Below, piece after piece: positions 45,508 to 55,913 of a DNA stretch of 64,000 bases. The stretch comes from Jackrogersella multiformis. Taxonomy: Eukaryota; Ascomycota; Sordariomycetes; Xylariales; Hypoxylaceae. The notes beneath the pieces are model-generated. The model did not search any database. It saw nothing but the letters and a program-made list of their open reading frames with translations, and was not told where the DNA came from. Location of the stretch: the NCBI GenBank assembly GCA_902806575.1, contig CADCXD010000004.1, forward strand, positions 1,240,001 to 1,304,000. The letters are read 5' to 3'. The stretch's first letter is position 1. Each line of letters starts with the position of its first letter. The position numbers and the translations under genes are program-made.

Positions 45508-45933
45508 AGTTTTTGAGAGTGTAAGCTAGCCTCAAACCTTGTGGCTTGGGCCTCAGTCTTTGTTCCCCGCTATGCTATTGGTGGCGGGGAGATGGTGGGG
45601 GTGCCCTGTAAATAAGGAATCCACTCCATTATGTTAGGTACCTTGCATACCTACTGCCTCGAGGCAAGAGCGGTGGACCCACCTGCTGTAGCTAATACCT
45701 CTTCCTGGATATCTTTCAGCCTTGCAAACTTCCGCAATCTTTCTTTCTTTTTCTTTTTTTCAACACACAAAAAACGTAACCTTGATTCGCAATACCCACA
45801 AACAGACTCCTTCATATTTGTAACAAACCTACCTATAACGTATTTGTTTTCAAATAATTCATCCTACACGAGATTTTACATACCTCACGTTCACTGTACT
45901 CCTGCAGCCGGTTGCGCTGCACTTGTCACCGCG

Positions 45934-47059
45934 ATGGAGTATGATAACATGATGGATGGCGATTTCAAGGAGGACTTTGGACCTAAGATCCAGGTGTCTG
46001 CGGTACGCAACTCATTTCCTATTGCCCTCTTTTGGATGCTCTTCTGATGATTCGTTTTTACAGGCTGATGGGCTCCATGTCGATTTCGAACTTAGCAATG
46101 TCGATCTATCGCTAGCGAATTCTCTCCGCCGCGTCATGCACGCAGAAGTGCCAACCGTCGCTATTGACCTCGTTGAGATTGAGGTTAACACATCCGTGCT
46201 CGCCGATGAGTTCATTGCTCACCGACTCGGACTTATCCCTCTTAACTCGAGTCACATTGATCAGCTGAACTATTCACGCGACTGCGACTGCGATCAGCAA
46301 TGCGAACGGTGCAGTGTCACTCTGGATCTTCATGCCAAATGTACCTCAGATGAGATTATGAAAGTCTATGCCAGTAACCTCGCTGTAAGGAACGACCGAG
46401 TAAACAACACAATTGGCAATCCCGTCATCACTGACCCGGAAGGCCTGGGCTCGTTGCTTTGCAAGCTCCGAAAAGGCCAGGAACTGAAGCTTACTTGCAT
46501 CGCGAAGAAGGGAGTTGCCAAGGAGCATGCCAAATGGTCACCGGCTGCTGCCATCGGTTTCGAATACGACCCTCACAACAATCTGCACCACCTCGACCTA
46601 TGGTACGAGGAGAAGCAGAACATTGCGGATGAGTGGTTAGTTTCCCAGTCCCCTCTGTGTTGCTTATAAGTTGTTAAACCTGTTACTAGGCCTAAGTCGA
46701 AGTATGCCGAGCTTGAAGAGCCTCTCGCGAAGGAGGAGGATTTCGACTACGATGCTGTGCCATCGCGATTCTACTTTGAGGTTGAAGGCATTGGCAATAT
46801 CACATCGGACGCCATTATCCTAGAAGGTGTGAAGGAGATCCAGCGAAAGCTGGCCCATCTTATCCATGGACTCGGCGAGAATGATGGCATGAACGGTGAC
46901 TACGATGGCCCCCGAAGCCCGGATGCGATGGACGGTGGAATGAACTACATGGACCATGGCTACAGTACGCCATACGGCAACCCTGGAGCCGCTAGCGCTT
47001 GGGGTGGTGGTGCGACCGCTTACGGCACGACGCCCTACGGCAACTCGGGTTCTGGTTGA
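45934..47059 (+). CDS. RPB3: RNA polymerase II subunit Rpb3
   Basis: Alpha-like core subunit that pairs with Rpb11 to nucleate Pol II assembly. Exons 45934-46002, 46064-46635, 46690-47059; 336 aa. After a short acidic N terminus, the family block LSNVDLSLANSLRRVMHAEV and the following EVPTVAIDLVEIEVNTSVL are near-invariant. The zinc site is C97, C99, C103 and C106 (CDCDQQCERC). The dimerisation segment KEHAKWSPAAAIGFEYDP and the second alpha-like part FYFEVEGIGNITSDAIIL follow. The C-terminal 60 residues are Gly/Tyr/Asn-rich and low-complexity, as in other filamentous fungi. Introns are 61 and 54 nt; the second has a GTTAGT donor and splits a Trp codon. Confidence 0.95.
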
Positions 47060-47572
47060 GCTGGACGATGCATCAGGCCACGGCAGTAGATGAAATGGGA
47101 GTCATTAGGGTTGGTCGCTTCGGTAAGCTCGTGTATGATATGAGTAGACTGCTCATACCAAGTCTACGTACGTATTGGTCTTCTTGATTTGGCCATCGGG
47201 TTTGATAGCATAGTTCTGGAGTTTAGGAAACCCCCATGTACGGGCAAAAAGGACTTGCATTTTCAGATACTTAATTTACTCGTCGTTTTTACATACATTC
47301 AAGTAATACATGCACTCAAGTGATAACCTAGTCAAATGGTCGTGGTAATTAGATCGGATGTAATATCTTTGAAGCGCTATCCGCCTAATTCGCTATTTCT
47401 TAGCTATGGCTATGGCTAGCTACCACGCCGCCCAAACGCCCATGGTCATGCAGAAAAAAAGAATTCTAAAACGCCGTCGTTCCAGGTATTAACCTCTATA
47501 TCCTGTCCTGTCTATCAGTAGTGTATCGAGGATTCGTCTGTAAAGTAAGCAGGTATGGTATTCCAAGCGGGC
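47060..47572. other. Convergent 3' intergenic
   Basis: RPB3 and the carrier gene end toward each other here. No gene or motif cluster is seen. Confidence 0.5.
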
Positions 47573-48738
47573 TCAGTCTTCGAGCCCCTTTATCTGTCTA
47601 TAAACATCGCGGTGCGCTTCTAGGAATAAGAATGTACATATCGTTTGTCTGCCGTCTCGTCGTTAGCAAGAAAGCAAGCAAGCAACTGGAGTAAGAAAGA
47701 ATAGCGGAAGGGGTAGACTTACGGTCCCAATCTCAAGAATGCCGGCACCCACCCCTTGAACATCCAGGTTATGCCCTCCTTGGCGTAGATGTCGCGCAGC
47801 AGGTGCATGATGCCCTGCTCGTGGCTGGTGCTCATGACCCGGCTCTTGATGACGTCGACGGGCGAGCAGACGGTGGTGGCGACGAAGCCGGCGAGCAGCG
47901 AGCTGGCGAAGTGCGTGGTGGTGGTGTCGCCCAGGGGGGTGTAGGAGATGAGGAAGGCCTTGAAGGTGTCGTAGCTGGCCAGCTGGCTGGCGTTCATGAG
48001 CGCGGCGCGCGTGCTGTTGGGCCACACGCCCCGGAACCAGCTCCGCACGCCCTCCTCGCGCAGCATGCGGAACATGCCGTCGAGCCCGTGCTTGTAGCCG
48101 CGGCGCTGGGCCGCCGGCAGCGCCGGGTCCTGCTGCATGCGCACGTTGGTCACGTCCGCCGCGTTGCCCGATATGCCGCCGAGGAAGCCGGAGAAGGTGG
48201 ACAGCCCGATCAGCAGGGGCAGGGAGGCCTTCGTGCCCTCGGGCGTGGCCCGCCGCTTCAGCTCCTCGTACACGCCGAACCGCACCGTCGAGTACGTCAT
48301 CTGCCGCAGCAGCGACGCCGTGAGCCCGTTGTAGAGGCCGCGGGGTCCTTGCCCCCGCACGATCTGCATGAAGGTGCCGCTCATGTTCTTGGGGGCGTCG
48401 CCGGACCGCAGCTGCAGCCGCACCTTGACTATACACGTGTACGCCATCCGTTAGCCGTTTGACGGTCACTGAGCGGTGTAGCGGTGTAGCGTCATCCGTA
48501 GGGCTGAGGGGCAGAAAGCAGACATGGAATTTCGCAACGTACCGAGATCGAGCGGGTGCGTGACGCACGCGGCTAGGCTGCTCGCGCTGCCTCCGAACCA
48601 GAAGGGATAGGATATCCGGTCGTGCGCCAACGCCTTCTTCTGCCTCTCCAAGTTATTGGGCTTGGCGGCGGCGGCGGCAGCGGAGGTCTTAGCGGCTACG
48701 GACTCGTTGGAGGCCCGGGGCGTAGTAACGGACTCCAT
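47573..48738 (-). CDS. DIC1: Mitochondrial carrier, dicarboxylate-carrier type
   Basis: Inner-membrane transporter of the SLC25 family, most like yeast Dic1, which exchanges malate or succinate for phosphate. Exons 48738-48543, 48428-47723, 47648-47573; 325 aa. Three carrier repeats carry the P-x-D-x-x-K/R signature or a variant: THPLDLVKVRLQ (split by the first intron), NAADVTNVRMQQD and CSPVDVIKSRVM. The second repeat has Ala for the Pro, as in dicarboxylate carriers. The last exon adds QTICTFLFLEAHRDVY, completing helix 6, and was placed by a CTAAC branch point and CGGCAG acceptor. The Ala-rich N terminus extends beyond the yeast protein. Third positions are strongly GC-rich. Substrate assignment is by similarity only. 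Confidence 0.88.
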
Positions 48739-49520
48739 ATTGGTGTCTGGTCTGGGGATGGTGAAGGGTTACACTAAACAGGGGCGCAGGTAGAAAATAA
48801 TGAGTGGACAGAAAGCACCATCCCTATGCTCTGCTTACTGTTTCCGCTCTCTGGCTAATATGGAAGTTTGAGAAGAGTAATAGTAAGAGACTCGACTTGG
48901 TATAGTAGTAGAAAGCCCATGTGTAGGTATGTATACATAAGCTTCTTCACCTACCAAATACGGCGATGCTAAGGCATAAAGAATGGGAATGGTGCAATTG
49001 GGAATCTAGGCTCGGGGGAAAAGATAGAGGCTAACTTGAGGGTATGTAGTCATCCAAAGATCTAGAAAAGAAACAAAATCGGTTCGGTTTTACCGGTAAT
49101 TATTTTTCGTGCGGTGGTTTTTTCGACCGAGAAAAATTGGGGGATGTCTAAGCGCAAGCCGCGCATTCGGGCCAGTGTCATTCGAGGTTCCTACTAGGTA
49201 TCTAGGTACTTTGTTCAAACCGTGCCTACCTAATTACATGTAGGTACTTAGGTAAGTCATCATGCAGATTAAACCTTTTAGGGTTACTTCCGCAAAACTT
49301 CCGTAGCTACGGCGTGGAACCCCTTCCCTAATGGGACGTATTTCATTGGCTCTTGCTAAGTTCCCTAAGGTATCAAAGTACCCAGTACGTTTGGTCCCTG
49401 TAGATCACCCCACCATTGATTCCGAATTTTATGTGCAACTAGAACCCGAGAAGAGCCTCAAGTTTTTTTTCTCTCTTTTTTTCTCGGCACCGACAACATT
49501 CTAGAGCTAAACGCGCAACA
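48739..49520. promoter_or_regulatory. Divergent promoter region, carrier and PheRS
   Basis: A 780-bp gap between two divergent mitochondrial-protein genes. It contains TACCTAGGTA-like motifs at about 49196-49209 and 49240-49255 and a T-rich run at about 49460-49485 just before the PheRS start. Confidence 0.5.
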
Positions 49521-51134
49521 ATGTGGGCTAGCCGACTCTGCACGCCGTGTCTTCGAGCAACAAGAGCAACTCGCACAATTGCTAACAGCTCGAATGGCTA
49601 CAGCCTGAGTCGTTCACTGCAAATAAAAATAAATAATAGCAAAATCCTATCAAGAGGTGTGTCCAATGAACATCTCACACCACGAAATTCAACTTTCTTC
49701 TAACACTTTTACCCACTAGCTTCCTCGACCACACAATATCAAGCGAATTCACCGTACACAACCATCAATGGCACCACCTATAAGACAGATTCCTGGTTTA
49801 ACGTACCTCAAGGTCTCATCGACAAAATCCCCTCCCGATTACACTTGGAAAAGGATCATCCCATATACATAACACGGCAGATCATAGAGTCCGTCTTTCC
49901 GGCCCCGACCTTCAAGTACCACAATGACTTCAACCCCGTCGTCACCACGCAACAGAACTTCGACTCTCTAGGTTTCCCGGAGGACCACCCCGGCCGAAGT
50001 ATGTCGGATACATACTACATCAACAGCGACGCGCTGCTACGCACACACACGAGCGCGCACCAGGCCGATGTGTTCCGCGCGAACCTCAGCGAAGGCTACC
50101 TTATCACCGCGGACGTGTACCGCCGCGACGAAATCGACAGGACCCACTATACCGTCTTCCACCAGATAGAGGGCGCGCGGTCGTGGGACCGCACCAAGGT
50201 AGCCAATGGGGACGTCGCGGCGGCTGTATGGTCGGACGTAGAAAAACTGCCGAAGCACGACATCCATGTCCAGGACCACAATGCCCCCTTCACCGAGGCC
50301 AACCCTCGGCAAGAAGACCATCACTCCCCGGCAGAGGCTAGCGCCATCGCCGAGCACCTGAAGAGGTCGCTCGAGGTCATGGTCATCGAGATATTCAAGC
50401 GCGCCAAGGCCGCCGCCCTGAAGGCCAATCCCGCCTTCGTGGACGAGCCGCTCAAGATGCGCTGGACCGAGTCGTACTTTCCGTTCACGAGCCCCTCCTG
50501 GGAGCTCGAGGTCTACTACGGCGGCGACTGGCTCGAGGTGCTGGGCTGCGGCGTCGTCAAGCAGGACCTGTACATCAACGCGGGCGTGCCGAACCAGCTC
50601 GGCTGGGCCTTCGGCATCGGCCTCGAGCGCATCGCCATGCTGCTCTTCCAGATCCCTGACATCCGCTACTTCTGGTCGAGGGATCCGCGCTTCCTCGACC
50701 AGTTCAAGGGCGTGTCGGACGACCTCGGCTCGCTGAAGCCCTTCGTGCCCATCTCCAGGTACCCCAGCTGCACGAGGGACGTGTCGTTCTGGCTGCCAAT
50801 ACCGCCGGCCGCGAAAAGTGAAGCCGAGGCGGACGTCGTACCGGAAAGCAAAGCCGAGGCAGACGTCGTACCGGAAAGCAAAGCCGAGGCGAATGTCGTA
50901 CCGGAATTCCACGAGAACGACGTGATGGAGATCGTGCGTGGCGTGGGCGGCGACCTGATCGAGGACGTGAAGCTGATAGACGAGTTCATACACCCGAAGA
51001 CCAAGCGCAGGAGCTTGTGTTATCGGATCACCTACCGCAGTCTTGAGGCGACGCTGACGAACGCGAAGATCCACGAACTGCAAGTAGCTATTCAGAAACT
51101 TTTGAGAGAGAAACTCGGCGTGAAATTACGGTGA
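49521..51134 (+). CDS. MSF1: Mitochondrial phenylalanyl-tRNA synthetase
   Basis: Monomeric class II synthetase that charges mitochondrial tRNA-Phe. Exons 49521-49656 and 49720-51134; 516 aa. The N terminus MWASRLCTPCLRATRATRT is a basic presequence. Class II motifs are visible: YRRDEIDRTHYTVFHQIEG spans motif 2, and the glycine-rich GIGLERIAM is motif 3. The C-terminal FDX-ACB anticodon-binding domain starts SRYPSCTRDVSFWLP and continues DVMEIVRGVGGDLIEDVKLI. Between these two segments is an insertion of three tandem 10-residue repeats (consensus SKAEADVVPE, DNA 50821-50910) that I would not expect in the family. The intron (GTGTGT, CTAAC, CACTAG) splits an Ala codon. The central part is GC-rich, with a long antisense frame. 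Confidence 0.94.
50821..50910 (+). repeat. 30-bp coding tandem repeat in PheRS
   Basis: Three head-to-tail 30-bp units starting AAGCCGAGGC. Copies 1 and 2 differ at one base, and the third diverges more at its 3' end. In protein they give near-identical decapeptides at residues about 412-441. Confidence 0.9.
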
Positions 51135-54100
51135 TAAGGCCGTTGGGCTGGCGCTTGCGTCGTTCTCAGGCCGGCATTTTACGAGGCTCCGGCGTTTGCT
51201 TGCTTGTAGAATAGCAGCCTACTTCATAGTAACGACAGCATGCCTTGAATTCTTTTGTCATTCTTTATCTTGGTGAAGCTCGGCCTGGGAGGAAGTCTCC
51301 CCGTTTGTTACAAGCTTGTACCCATGCAGGACTCCAGCGTCTCTCTACGCGAGGCTGCCGATGGCTCTTCTGTGGCAAGCGACTTTACCTCGTTGCTTGT
51401 TAGTCAAGCGTGTCTGTCTCTGGCAACAATGCATATTGCATAGCACGGGTAATTTGATGATATTCGGGGAAATCTTCTAACCAGGCTGGGCGGAGGCCAC
51501 GAAAGAGCGACTGTAGAGTTTCAAGGTTGCATGTTTGCTGTTGTGGAGTGGTGTCTACTTATCGCTGCGGCTTGCTAACCCGGACGTAGTAGACATGGCT
51601 GGGACGAACGAGACGGCGGAATAGATACAAGCACTGCCTCTGGCTTAGGATTCAGGAGTCTAGGGTGTATATATTCTTGCCCGCTGAATAGAGGCCAGAT
51701 ATACGAATACGCCTTGAAGGTCCAGGGGTGTAGGAAGCACCAAACCATCTCCTCTTCCCGAAGTACGAATATGTATACTACGATTTGACATTGCAGATGT
51801 GCAGGTACATAGGATATATTTCTATACAAAAGAACAGCGTGATCACACAAAAAATATAGCGGAGTTAGCATGGCCTTAGCTATCTATCTACACAACTCTG
51901 TTAGGCTTAATATGAACGTGTCAGGCGTGTCAGCTCGCGAATCTATCATCCATCCCCTTAGATTCAGACATGTAAGATATGTACGTACGTATATTCATCA
52001 CGTGTCACGTAAGCTAGGAAATATACCTACATATAAGAGGTAGGACGGAATGAGGCTACCCCCACGTTAACGTTGGACTGACCTTACTTACGCATGGCTG
52101 CGGTTGAGGCGCTGGCTGACTTGGATATCAAAAATCTACTAGCACATACCGAGACTCACGAGAACTCTGCCTTTACTTCTAGCTTGTGACTTAGGAGAGC
52201 GAAGCACACCCCGTCGAGCCGGGAGAACCGGAGGACAAGAGGTCAGAGCGATGTTGGCGTTGGTATGAGTGATGTATGCCACGTATAATTTGTTTCTTCT
52301 CTCCATCTGATCCGGTGTTAGTCCGGGCTATGCAAGACAGATTTTTTCCCCTGACATGAGATCTCGCCTGACTTTCGGGAATACAGATGATCCTAAGCAG
52401 ATTGAAAGAAAAAGATAGTGCGACAAAGAACAGTCTCGGGGATTCCGTAACTTGATTATCTCGTGATAAATAACGGGTTAAAAAATTCATAGCCGACGAT
52501 ATGTCCAGGTAAGGAAGGATAAGCCGAGCGAATGTTCATAGGGAACCAGTTACACGAGAACGCTGCCCAGGGTTCTAGAATGTGGAACGGAAGCCAGTAT
52601 AGCGGTTGTAGGTGCGCCACAGCATAGTGCTGATCAGACAGTCTCGGCCTCCAATGCGCCGGCGCTCGATATTCTATGTGGGGTGAGGCCAATGAGGCTG
52701 TGCAAGGCCGTATTTCGCCTTAGTTCGATTTCGGAATCGAGTTTTGCGTTACATCTATCAAATAGTCTTTCGATCGTGTCTAGTTGCGATTCATATTAGG
52801 TTTCAACGGCATTGGCGCCTAGAAATGGCCAACATCTCAAGGTCTTGTGCTGTTTTATTCTTTGATAGTATTGGCAAGTGATGAGCGAGTTTTTTTGCAA
52901 AGATGTACAAGCAGGCAATGCTTCCCGATGGCGATGTTGGGTAGGTTACACCTAGGTAGTCAGTTATCTAGAGAAGTAACGAAATATAGTACTATTTGAA
53001 AAAGAGGCGTGATAAACTTGAGATATCAGAATATGTTGTGTTCACGAGTTCCCTGTTGTACCTGCGTACGGCATCTCATTCCCCAGATGACTTGATTAAA
53101 GTAAATCCCGATGGCGTTTTACTATTTGCCGTTGCCGACGTGACAGAAGTACAATTGCGACTTCAGTTGGTGGAGAACTACATAGCCTCGAATAGTTAGT
53201 CCATGCCTATAGCATAGGCGAAGTTGCGTAAGTATGTATGAGGCGAATTTAAAGCAATGCCTAGGACTGCGCAGTGGCAGAGTGGTAAGTATAAAGAAGA
53301 GATCAGGAAGTTTAACCAGTAGTATAATACGTATATGTAACATTGAAGTTATTAGTCTACTACTTACCCCAGCATAGTTTCAAACTTTATCCATAGGCGA
53401 CCAACCACACAGCACTTGGACCGGTAACGTTCTTGCCGATAAGGTTGACTGTAGTAACCGTGCTTTACAATTACACTATATGTACACGTGTACACACCTA
53501 GTACCCAGATCGATACCATATTACCTAGGTAGTGTATTTAAAGATGGCTTAGCAACACTCGGAGATTAATTGAATTAAGTGAGCTACTATTGACGGGCTA
53601 TTCGTATTTTGTTATCTTCTAAGTACCTACCTAGGTAGGTACGAAATTTGATATTTAATCTGCTAAGATGACTGGAAAATATTCATCCGTACGATATTTG
53701 ATGCTGCGGTTAATGGCAACACAAGTACATACGTACCCCATGCGCATAGCCGCCCCCTGTTGCTAGCGCAAACAGCATCGGAAAGCTGCTACACCAAGCA
53801 AGCTAAGTCGATTCGATAGGCTGCGCGGGATAGCGCTAAGCTAACGATGGCCCGTGCATATATGTAAATCGGTGGATCTATCCTAGTAGAATGCGTTTTA
53901 CTGTGTGGCACTGTGATACAGATGATCCACTAGCATCCATGGATCCACTGAGGCGGTTCAACATCTCTCTCTCTTCAACTAAAGTTCGAAACGGACCGAG
54001 AACCTGATAGGTACAGGTAGATAGGTAAGCCCACTGTAATACCTAGGTAGTGTACATGGATAGCATCCATATCGACTTGCATGTGCAGGGTTACTAGGTA

Positions 54101-54434
54101 CTTCATTGATGTAAGGTTTCTTCAAAGTTGATTCCACCGCTTTGCGCAGCCACCACCAAGTTAATACATATTCTACGACACGCCTCCTCTCGTCTCGTTT
54201 ACATTCCTACAAACTACAACTACAACTACAACTACAAACTTACAATCATTACTACTCACACAAGAAACACCCTCAACTATTCGGACTTACGCTTCTACAA
54301 GTAAAGAGAAGTGTATCTCTATCGACATCCGGTTCATCAGCTTTGGCATAAGCAGATTGAAGATTCGATATTTTCAACAACAGCCAAGACACTTTAAAGA
54401 GTCACTGAGACCGAGACCTTAACCAACGACGAAC
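51135..54434. other. 3.3-kb gene desert
   Basis: The longest stretch without a gene. Small open frames (52191-52490, 52456-52692, 52996-53199) lack start context, splice partners or recognisable domains. TACCTAGGTA-type motifs occur near 52952-52960, 53525-53532 and 53624-53640. A CTACAA repeat at about 54214-54237 and A/C-rich DNA just before 54435 look like the leader of the calcipressin gene. Confidence 0.45.
54214..54237. repeat. Hexamer repeat (CTACAA)4
   Basis: Four tandem copies of CTACAA about 200 bp before the calcipressin start codon, probably in its 5' UTR. Confidence 0.8.
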
Positions 54435-55202
54435 ATGTCCGGGTCCCAATCACCGACATCCCCTCGGCCCCTCATGGAACGCCGTGGTTCATCCAGATCT
54501 CTATCCCTAGATTTCTCCAGCTTGCCGCCAATAACCCAACCAACACCACCTACGAACACCTTACTCATCACAAACCTGAACGACACCGAAATCTTCCGTC
54601 CCGATAACCTACAAACACTGCGCGAGCTCATCCAAGTCACAGCGCCCGTATACACGTGGTCGCCTTTGAAGTCGTTCCGCCGCATAATAGTGTCTTTCTT
54701 CGATGAGCAGGCTGCCATCAGGGTGCGGTCAGTATGGGACGGCGAAGCCATCATGGGCGAGCGGTGCAAAGTCTACTACGGCCAGCCCACTCCCTTAGAT
54801 CTACATAACAACGAGCACCTAAAACTTCCCGACGCCGGGAAGCTGTTTTTCATCAGCCCGCCTCCGTCCCCGCCCCATGGCTGGGAGATGAAGCTAGAGG
54901 ACGCTCCGAACAAGCAAGTCCACGCCGAGGATCTAGCAGAGGCGCTAGCGAAACTGCGCCACCAAGCAGCCCCGGCGGACATTTCTCCCGTCTCGCCCGT
55001 CGATGCCTCTTCTACGACATTTAAGACTAGAAGCCGGAGTAGCACTTTAATCTACCACCCGAACGAGCACGGTGGTAGCCCGAATTTACCCGCTATCTCC
55101 GTAGACGATATGACGGATTCGCCGATGGACCTCAGTTTTAACGACAACGCTGCCTCAATCAAGGCGCATACATCTCGACCACCTGTTGAGCTGATGGAAT
55201 AG
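54435..55202 (+). CDS. Calcipressin (RCAN), calcineurin regulator
   Basis: Modulator of the Ca2+/calmodulin-dependent phosphatase calcineurin. Intronless, 255 aa. An RRM-like domain covers about residues 41-120 (NTLLITNLNDTEIF; then SFRRIIVSFFDEQAAIRVRS). The hallmark LFFISPPPSPP at 137-147, followed by HGWE, is the Ser/Pro box that binds calcineurin and is phosphorylated in homologues. The tail is Ser/Pro/Asp-rich and disordered, with several SP sites. The ATG at 54435 has ACG-AAC upstream and is the first in frame; the N-terminal 40 residues are Ser/Pro-rich. In yeast the corresponding gene is RCN1. I see no clear calcineurin-responsive element in the nearby upstream DNA. Confidence 0.93.
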   Translation: MSGSQSPTSPRPLMERRGSSRSLSLDFSSLPPITQPTPPTNTLLITNLNDTEIFRPDNLQTLRELIQVTAPVYTWSPLKSFRRIIVSFFDEQAAIRVRSVWDGEAIMGERCKVYYGQPTPLDLHNNEHLKLPDAGKLFFISPPPSPPHGWEMKLEDAPNKQVHAEDLAEALAKLRHQAAPADISPVSPVDASSTTFKTRSRSSTLIYHPNEHGGSPNLPAISVDDMTDSPMDLSFNDNAASIKAHTSRPPVELME

Positions 55203-55913
55203 GGATTCCATATTCTGAGGCTTACCAAGATCGAAGTTTGAGAATAAAAGCTGCATATTTTCGTTATCAATTACGGCACTACGTATGGCGTTACGGCAAG
55301 GGCTAATCACTGGTACGCGAGTTAAGGGTTTTGGGTTAATATTCTTAGGAATTCGCCACCGGAACATTGCATCATCCATCCATGAAGAGCTACGGCATGG
55401 AGACATCACGCAATGAGAGGCGTATAAGGGATAGAATGAATGTATTTGGGGTTTCGTTGCATATTATTGAAAAGGCAGAGTCACTGAGAAAGGGCGAGAC
55501 GAAGAAAGAAGAGCTTACATATTGCACATTATCCATAGAGCTCACAAGTTCGCTTAATATCAATATGAAAGTGTATACAGCAGTTTGCCGGCAGCTTCTG
55601 GCTCTTGTGAAGGATTCTTAACGAAATCGCCTGAACTTAAACTGCCAGTTCAAGCTCCAAGCCACTACACAAGCATCCCACAGGATTTGGATACAGTATG
55701 TGTGTATGTACCCCAAGTTTCAATTTTGTCGTTTCGTCCAGCATCCTTCGCGGGAACGGTTGGGATGCTTAGTCGAGTCTATAATTGCAGCTCACTTAAC
55801 TGATGGGCTACGCATACCTACAAGAGCACCGCCACGACTTACAAGCGTACGTTTCAACGAAACAGGGGTACTCGAATATAAGATACATGTATCCACGAGA
55901 TAATACCAGGTGA
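55203..55913. other. Convergent 3' intergenic
   Basis: About 710 bp where calcipressin and the oxygenase-like gene end toward each other. Small open frames (55367-55621, 55585-55803) are not supported. Confidence 0.5.

Larger units (their letters stand above)
44213..45933. other. Gene-less block with two facing TATA-like promoters
   Basis: About 1.7 kb between the divergent MGE1 and RPB3 starts. It includes a motif cluster at 44434-44533, a plus-strand TATATAAG (44591-44598) and a minus-strand TATAAATA (45507-45500). Each TATA is followed by CCTCCCTCCCAA and a T/C-rich leader. Short frames (for example a 49-codon frame from about 44780 on the plus strand and 45192-45443 on the minus strand) lack homology I recognise. 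The minus-strand frame is open about 120 codons, with hydrophobic stretches but no early ATG. It may be an unrecognised transcription unit, a non-coding RNA pair or a decayed gene. Confidence 0.4.

Noticed and set aside
47803..48462. Long open frame on the plus strand opposite the mitochondrial carrier
   Set aside because: Antisense artefact of high GC3; no domains, and the sense protein has all carrier signatures.
50037..51083. 348-codon open frame antisense to PheRS
   Set aside because: Same composition artefact; the sense strand encodes an unmistakable synthetase.
53268..53292. tRNA-like 5' segment GCAGTGGCAGAGTGGTAAG
   Set aside because: Looks like an A-box, but no B-box or closing acceptor stem follows at the right distance.
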